From positions 88,827 through 152,826 of the forward strand of contig NW_019091625.1 in assembly GCF_001949145.1 (NCBI RefSeq): a DNA stretch of 64,000 nt. Reading direction: 5' to 3'. A program made the position numbers and the translations under genes. This document shows positions 57,230-64,000 of this stretch, piece after piece (within the stretch, counting starts at the first letter, position 1; each line of letters begins with the position of its first letter). This DNA comes from Acanthaster planci (taxonomy: Eukaryota > Echinodermata > Asteroidea > Valvatida > Acanthasteridae). A model generated the notes under the pieces. The model was given only the letters and a program-made list of their open reading frames with translations. It did no database searches and was not told the origin of the DNA.

Positions 57230-57665
57230 ACCCACATGTACATGTATGTGCATGTACATACATGTACATGTGGGTAATTCAAGAAATTAGGGATCCAAAG
57301 TGTGATCTTTTTGTGTCCCTGTTACATGTACATCTGACCTTTGTTATTGACATGGAAATATCACCGGAATCGATTTCAAACTATTACTCTTTGTTTGGCC
57401 GATAATTTGCATTAAGCCTCCTTCTGTTTTAACTGTCAAAAATGCCCTCCAATTGATTTTCCCCAGTACACAGACACGTAAGGGAAATTTGACTGATTTT
57501 GACTGATATGCCAACTGTGTTAAGAATGCATCTTAGCGTACCGGTAGGAGGGTTAATTCATCACTCTTGGATATTAGAAAATGTGTACTGAACTTACAAA
57601 AGATGTGACAGGGACACGAAAAAATGGACCCCTAATTTCTGGAATTACCCATGTACATGTATGCA
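57230..57665. mobile_element. About 0.4 kb inverted-repeat element with TACATGTA palindromes at one end
   Basis: The left arm GTGGGTAATTCAAGAAATTA, GGGATCC, TTTTTGTGTCCCTGTTACAT (about 57268-57328) and the right arm ATGTGACAGGGACACGAAAA, GGACCCCTAATTTCTGGAAT, TACCCATGTACATG (about 57601-57660) are inverted repeats. At the left edge, 57230-57275 is a near-perfect 46 bp palindrome made of ACATGTACATG units, with mismatches only near the centre. Confidence 0.65.
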
Positions 57666-59412
57666 GTTAAATACATGTACTCACATCAAATTTTCACTTG
57701 TATTTTTGCAACAGATCAGACGGCTTGTACAAGTACCTGTACTTCTATACTGGTGCTCTGGGCTTCAAAAATGTGATTGAGAGATTTTAAAGCTGTCATT
57801 ATTAGTGTACATGTACATGCAGTTTATATTGTGAGCGAGATCAGGTGATCATCACAATTGTCATTGATTGTGTTGCAGTATCAGTCAATCCAGTGTGAAA
57901 TCTCCAACTTTATTTTCCTGTTTTGAAACAATCTTCCACAACCATAAATTAGAAAGAAAAGGCAATTGGCTGACAGCAGACTTACCGGCCAATTATGCAT
58001 TGTTAGGGATTGTGTGGATCGACCAATTGCGTCCATCATGTATAGAACATGTACATACATACCGGTACATGTGTATGGTCTTCTTCAATAAAAGTATCTT
58101 CCATGCCAACAATTGTATACAATTACCGTACGTGTAAATGGCTCATGGGCCTGTTTCAAATGAAAGGATCTGCCTTGCCTTGTATAACATTTACATACTG
58201 AACAGTTCCTCCGTTATTACAGTTACTATAACATTGGGGCCCGTGTGTTGACAGAATGGCGACTGCCCTACTTCCCATTACCCCAGTTTGTCCATAATCA
58301 GCATCCCTGGTCTTGCCGAATGCAGCGGGGCCCTCTGTTTGCCAGGCACTCGATGGGCACAAAAGTAATAATATTTGAAGCTTGTCATATTTGCTTTGAT
58401 GATGTACATGTTTTTAGAGGGCCTCAAATGTATCGAGCAGGCACTCTACATGTACCGGTAGGCCTACAGTATTTGCAAACTTGTACACACTTCTGTATCT
58501 ACTTTAGATGAAGGGTGGTGGAATTTTTGTTCTACGGACTTCAGACTTTTAAGTACAGGACTTAAATATACACATGTTAATGGCATTCCTGTTAATCCCC
58601 AGTTGATTAAATCAAAATAGCACCGTGCGGTTTAAGTAGGCTTTGTTCACTGACAATAAAATGTCCGCTTGACATTTACACTTCGGGGCCTACAGGTACA
58701 ACGATGCCATTACTGGTACAATGTGTATAAAATCTGTTGATGTTTTACACAGATTTTTTCTAGCCAACTTACATACAGTACATGTACATTACACGGAAAC
58801 TGCAGCGCAAACAGTTGCATGAATGATAAAACCATTAGTGTGTGGAGGGGTTATATTCTAAATGACTTTCACCGAATCTGGGCTATCCCCCAATACCAGG
58901 GTCAGTTTTTGGTCATATTTGAAAAATCTGCCTTTCCTTTTTTTGTGTAATTGTGTAACTGTCACATCCAGTCACATTATGGAAAAGAGTCATGCTACAA
59001 TGTACATGTACCGGTACATGTAGATTAAACATGTTACATGTACTTGTAATGTTTTGATATCTACATGAACCGGTATTAGGCAGTTTTAATTATTTGCCCT
59101 GATAATATGGTTGCAAAGTTGAGAAATGATTGCATCTAAATGACTTACATGTAGCTACACTATTGGTATCGGTATCTTATAACATACGTCCACAGAAAAT
59201 TGGATTTAGCCGTTAACTGCATGCACAAGTAGTGGCCTCCATACATGTACAGTAATTTTGGGCGTGTTGCACATGTTCGTATGCCATGCAATTGGACAGT
59301 ATTTCAAAAATCTGCGTTGACGCGATTTTGACGCGATTGTACAAACTGCCAGATCGAGGCTCTGCATGCATTTGGCGGAAGTGTGCAATGAGCAATGGCT
59401 CTATACTTCTTA

Positions 59413-59434
59413 CCAAAGGAGTGTCAATTTGGTA
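59413..59434 (+). repeat. Family C repeat fragment
   Basis: ACCAAAGGAGTGTCAATTT matches the core word of the family C copies at 18660-18782 and 26580-26710. Only this fragment is recognisable. Confidence 0.3.
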
Positions 59435-59991
59435 GGTGCATATGTATGGCTATATCCACTGTAAAAATTGGACAATGCCCGACTGCCTCAGGTCTGTGGA
59501 TTTAGCATGAACAGTGTATACACAAACATGTACATGTACTTGTATGTACATGTTCATGCCGCAGACAGGTGTGTTATTCCTTGAGTGGACTTGCAAACAA
59601 AAGAGGTCCACATTATAGAGGTAATGAAAACCTTGTGTGTTTCGCATGAAGTCCCCCCGCCTTAAAATAAAAACACCTTAGAGAAATATTTGAATCTATT
59701 TTAAATGTTGCAAAATGAAGAGGAACATTTGATGAAGTCGTGGTCAACAATTTGGGTTGAAAGAGCATAGTGTAATACATGTATATATTTTGTCTTTCCC
59801 TCACAAATCTCCCAGTTGTGTACATTGTACATGTATGCACAAACTATGGGAGTTACTGTATTTTCCAGAGAGATCATTCAGTATGTTTAATCATTGTTTC
59901 AAACATTTCTACTATTTTTGTGTTTAGTCTCTTCCAAATTCTTACAATGTAGCTGGGGGAATTCCTCTTGCTACCAGTGAGTTCAGACAGT

Positions 59992-60350
59992 AATAAAAAT
60001 AATACTAATAATAGTCAGTTCTTATAAAGCGCATATCAAGGAATGTATGCACTTATTATCGCTATCCCCACACATTGGGCTCATATTATCTGAACGTTCC
60101 TGAAACCATCTCAGCTCCCTGGGGAATGTACTAGCCTAATGCAGCCATATTTAGCACAAATGGCTAAACATAACCGCTCCTGCCCTCACAGGTACTCATT
60201 TTACTCCTGGGTGGAGAGAGGCACATACATACATGTAGGGGTAAAGTGACTTGCCCAAGATCACAGCATGTTGCCACCAGCTGGATTCGAACCCCCGACC
60301 CTATGATCAGAAGCTACAAACCCTAACCACTCGGTGACATGCCCCCAGTA
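59992..60350 (-). mobile_element. CORE-SINE (MIR-like), tRNA-derived, in the PDE3 intron
   Basis: Read on the minus strand, the element has a tRNA-like head with A box TGTCACCGAGTGGT (60339-60326) and a perfect B box GGTTCGAATCC (60293-60283). A CORE motif GTGATCTTGGGCAAGTCACT follows (about 60263-60244), the hallmark shared by MIR and other CORE-SINEs. The 3' part (TGTGGGGATAGCGATAATAA, GCGCTTTATAAGAACTG) ends in an ATT-rich tail (TATTATTAGTATTATTTTTA), as in LINE-mobilised SINEs. Length is about 360 bp. Short ACAGTA words on both sides could be a target duplication, but this is weak. It is not a functional tRNA gene because the head cannot form a full cloverleaf. Confidence 0.8.
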
Positions 60351-63300
60351 CAGTACTGTACATGTATGCAGTTCAGCTTAAGTGTTCAAAACACATGCAT
60401 TGCACAGTAGTTCAGCTTTCTGGTCGTCAAAAGCACAAGAAGGCAAAGGCTCGCATGGGCAATTTATTGCAAGGAATAGCGCTCATATGCTACAGGGTAA
60501 CAAGTAGGTGTTCTTTGCTTTGTCCAAAGTCCAAAGTGTTGGGTCCTCATCCTAATGAGGGCCCCTTACTGTTCATTGTCAGCTGAGGATAAATGTGATG
60601 CCATTTGTAAACTGCAGCAATTTGCCCTTGAAGGAACACAGTGCCAGCCAGGAGCTCACAGTGCAGAGTGCCTCCCATGAGTGTACTGTACAGTGCATCA
60701 AGACTAAGGTGCCACTGTGTAATACGTCTATCTGAATTTGTACACCTTGAAGGACTCGTAATGTTTAACGGAAATTTCTCATTATCCAGTATGTTTTGAG
60801 CTGGACCAAGAAAGGGTACTACCAAGTATTTTCTCCGCAATGGAGGCTCCTTTGGTCAGAACTGAACTTTGCTGGTTCACGAATGACTAGGATTTAATTA
60901 TGCATGCGTCACAGTCACATCGCTACCAACAAAATGAACACTCCTGACCAACGTGGCCCTTGTCAACTGATGAGAGGCCGTATCTGCTCGAGGCAGATTT
61001 CACAAAGCCATTCTTGCTTTCGTGTTGATGCCGGCCATTGTACCCTATGCCGTAGGGACAATTTCTTTTCAAAAATAAATGTTGAATTGGATTATAGGGA
61101 CTTTGTGTCTCTGTGAATATGGTGTCCCCAGAATAACCATTGCCTAACAGGTGTATAGTCCCCACAAAACCAAGTACCAGTATATGTACCGTATCAGTGC
61201 CATTGAATTGTGCATGCATGGTGGCAAGCCAGTACCAGCAACTTTTCATTCCTCCGTTTTATTGGACGTCAACAACTGTTTTTCACGGCAGAGCAATTTA
61301 TACATGTAACGACTTTGCTGCGTGGTTCATTGGCCCTCAGTTGTTCATCTCACTGTGACGTGAGACATGGATAACAGTATCAGGCATCCAGACAACAAAG
61401 CTGGTGTTACTCACACTCGATTGGGTGCTACAGTAATAACAGGCTTAGCCGGATTGTGGACTGTAAGAAACGACTTCAAGCACTTTCAAGGAATAAACAA
61501 ATTGACCTCTGTGTTTGAATCAAATGGCTGAGGCAGTGGTGGCAACTCTCTGTGAACAGTATACCGGTATATTGTTCCCAAATACGCACATAATTTGAAA
61601 AAAAGGAAGAAAAAGAGGCAACACATGTACACGTATGTAGTTTTATACAAGAACACTTACAGTTTACACAAGCTGGTGTGTCCCAAAGGTACCGGTAGAT
61701 CGCTCCCCCATTTCAAAGGAAACTTTCTGGTTTTAGTTGTGCAGTTCTTCTGAAAAATTTGTGCAGCTACAAGAGTCCAGAATGTACATGTATGTATTTT
61801 TTTGAGTGGATCCTTTTTTAATGTGACGTAAAATCTTGGAGACCCCTGCAGCACCAACAAAAAGTGGTCTTCCGAAATGCAAACAGAACAGCGCTGTTGA
61901 CTTTTCAATTACCACACGGACCCTTTGGCAGAGAGCATAGAGATTTAGAATTGAACAGCAAGTTCCCGTGAGTAATTCTGGCTGAAAAGGCTCGCCAACT
62001 CACACTTCTCCAGGCGGCCCCGCTAGGCACCGCGGGCCTTTTGTGTCTCTTCGATGGCATTAATTGCCACCGGAGTGTATCCCTGGACACCCTCATTACA
62101 TCACCCTCACGAGAATACAATGGCGCACACAAGGACAGCACAAAGTCTTGTGCAGAAAGTATTAAAGAGGGGATCAATATGGCATTACACTGTGCTCTGC
62201 ACATCGATGCTGCAGGGGACCCACAGAATCTACAGGTCTGTACTTGCGTAGGCTCATCGCAAACACGCATCTGGGGCCCGTGTAAACATACCTGTCTCAG
62301 GTTGGGGTGTGAAATTAATCACTAAGAGCACTGTGACATGCAATGCATGTATGTATGTTTACATGAAATACATGTCATGGTGTGCCCTGTGTCCCTAAGC
62401 ACGGTTCACACAAACAACCGAAGGAAAAAAATGAAGTGCTGCAATCGCCTTCCAGTAGTTCAATCTGTTTGTGTGTAGGGGTGGGTGGGTAATAAGGTCT
62501 TAGCAGCTCACTGTGGATGACGTTTTTACCCCCTGGTTTCCAGCCTGTGTGATTTATGTCTGGAATGTGGATGCGATAACATCCATGCAAAGCTGTCACG
62601 TTTAATGGAAAACTCCTGGAAGTCACTTGGTCAGTTATAGTACATACTGTATGTATATCCTGTTTCAGTGATTGCTTAGGGGGCGGTAGCAAACACATAG
62701 AAAAATACAAGGGAAGATGGGAAAGAAAGCTTAATCTGGTGAAACAGAGAACAAGTGCAAGTGCATAAATTAGCCAGTTCAACTCTAGCGTAGTTAATTG
62801 TTTGTCTCGGGTCAAGTACCGTTACATGTACATAGGTCTCAGTGTATACTGTATAGTACAGTACATGTATGCATTATTTAGTACTGTACCTTGCTGTTTG
62901 GTAAAAGTTCCATAGAACAGTAACAAAGGAGTGGGTGCTAAGGTTTTTTCTGAGGGTGCTGAGGATACAGTTTCCAAAAACTGTTGCCGAATGGCGTTTA
63001 CAAACTGTGGTCATGATCGTGATCAGTTGGTGAGGAAATTTTTATTTTCTATACGTGTACTAGTATCTTTGCCCAAAAAAGAAAGATGTGCACTTTTTTT
63101 CACCTTGCTCCCTCTAGAATTAAATGAGCGTACACATGCAGTACTAGATTTATAATGCCCTTTAACTACACACTTGTCAGAAACACTCCATTTGGCTTTG
63201 GGAGGGGTTGTGGGACAGGTGAGTCTGTGGGAGGTAGGCCAAGCATTGTGAGTGTGCTTTATCATCAAAAGTATCCGGTGTCAAACTCCTATCCTCAATT

Positions 63301-63629
63301 ACATGTACAATGTAGCTTGGCTTCCAAAATGTCTGATTAAGGAGGCGATGCTGAATGAAAATGTATCAGTATCCGACATGTACGCAGCTTAATATTTCAC
63401 AAATGTAGAGGAACTCATTAGAATGAATGTAATCTCAAGAAAAAAGTTTGCTCCTTCGCTATGACAGAAAAACAGTCACATGAACATGTAGAACATTTTA
63501 TCTCTGGATTTACAGTTTTTGTGTGAAACGAGCACAGTAGAGAATAAAGATGATAAATGCTGAAAATAAGAATGCACTAAATTACATGTAGGCTGAATAC
63601 ATGTTCACGTTTTCAGTACATATGTACAT

Positions 63630-63790
63630 TAAGATGGAAAGCTTGTGGTAAGCACCATGCAATATCTCTTTTTGAGTCTGTGTGGTTCTGATAAGAACCG
63701 GAGAGGCTCAACGTTTCGGACAGTGTGCTCTGTCCGTCGTCAGGAGACAAAGAGATATTGCATGGTGCTTACCGCAAGCTTTCCATCTTA
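63630..63790. mobile_element. 161 bp near-perfect fold-back element
   Basis: The 42 bp arms 63630-63671 and 63749-63790 are inverted repeats with a single mismatch (start TAAGATGGAAAGCTTG, inner end ATATCTCTTT). The 77 bp loop contains two further perfect hairpins: GGTTCT/AGAACC and, in the minus sense, GGACAG/CTGTCC followed by GAAACGTTG. The GAAACGTTGAG word is common in animal repeats, including Penelope-like elements. The high arm identity suggests recent formation. Confidence 0.8.
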
Positions 63791-64000
63791 GTCGTCTGTC
63801 ACCATGAATAGCTTGAAATCCCATCATATGTACATTCATGTCCATCCTTGTTCTGACCAATTCATGTCGGTAAAATACACGTGAAGAAATATGGACAAAC
63901 ATGTACATGGATGACCATTAATTTGTGATGTATACATGTACATTGTAACATGCACTGGAACCTTCAGCATGGTAGGCTCATCGGTGTTGTGCAGAACAGG

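Larger units (their letters stand above)
46595..64000 (+). other. Large first intron of PDE3 (runs off the window)
   Basis: No further PDE3 exon could be recognised in the remaining 17.4 kb. The regulatory exon expected next (a DLLADPSLPP-like motif) was not found. The first intron of mammalian PDE3 genes is also very long. All open frames here are short and without domains. The DNA is strikingly rich in TACATGTA, ACATGTACATGT and ACCGGTACATGTA palindromes and contains a family A element, an inverted repeat (57230-57665), a CORE-SINE (59992-60350) and a fold-back element (63630-63790). An unrelated short exon or non-coding RNA cannot be excluded. Confidence 0.65.

Noticed and set aside
56731-57282. 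183-codon minus-strand open frame in the PDE3 intron
   Set aside because: It begins inside a TACATGTA-type palindrome, so its start codes a repetitive HVHVCTCTYMYM-like peptide, and the rest has no recognisable domain. Overlapping plus-strand frames are equally long.
60283-60346. Possible tRNA gene on the minus strand (perfect B box, A box)
   Set aside because: The sequence continues directly into a CORE motif and ATT-rich tail, and the head does not fold into a full cloverleaf. It is the promoter of a SINE.

Overview
This is a 64 kb window of animal nuclear DNA. Genes are split by introns of 0.5 to 2 kb with GT-AG borders, coding density is low, and repeats are abundant. The intergenic and intronic DNA is rich in TACATGTA / ACCGGTACATGTA palindromes and AGGCCTA-type words, and it carries many short terminal-inverted-repeat elements. 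Together with a single-exon rhodopsin-type receptor, this suggests a marine invertebrate, most likely a deuterostome such as an echinoderm. That taxonomic call is an inference from style, not from a marker gene.

Five protein-coding genes can be supported. (1) 3010-11236 (+): the last six exons, about 1,100 residues, of a TRANK1-like protein (TPR and ankyrin repeat-containing protein 1), with its 5' part outside the window. (2) 20557-21552 (-): an intronless class A G-protein-coupled receptor. (3) 27413-30552 (+): a two-exon gene for an unrecognised protein of about 618 residues with an N-terminal paired-cysteine (C-x2-C ... C-x2-C) module. (4) 34562-43814 (+): a complete nine-exon gene for proteasome subunit alpha type-1 (PSMA1). 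(5) 45794 onwards (+): the first coding exon of a PDE3-type cyclic nucleotide phosphodiesterase, with six hydrophobic segments and an Arg-rich kinase-site region. The remaining 17 kb is read as the large first intron of PDE3.

Two things stand out. PSMA1 and PDE3 are immediate neighbours here, as PSMA1 and PDE3B are on human chromosome 11p15. This looks like ancient microsynteny, but here the genes are in tandem, whereas I recall the human pair as head-to-head. Two PSMA1 introns carry perfect U12-type donors (GTATCCTTT), and one of them also has a textbook TTCCTTGAC branch site 13 bases before the acceptor. This gene therefore appears to depend on the minor spliceosome.

The gene-poor stretches are 1-3009, 11237-20556, 21553-27377, 30583-34370 and 43815-45793. 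They hold mobile-element debris: a mariner transposase relic, Harbinger-like short inverted-repeat families present in two to four copies, an 856 bp TIR element containing a CGTTTAAACG palindrome array, and a 0.9 kb nested inverted repeat. In addition there is a tRNA-headed CORE-SINE (MIR-like) inside the PDE3 intron, and a 161 bp near-perfect fold-back element near the right edge. No rRNA gene, functional tRNA gene, CRISPR array or bacterial-type operon was seen. The genes do not form a functional pathway; they are independent loci.
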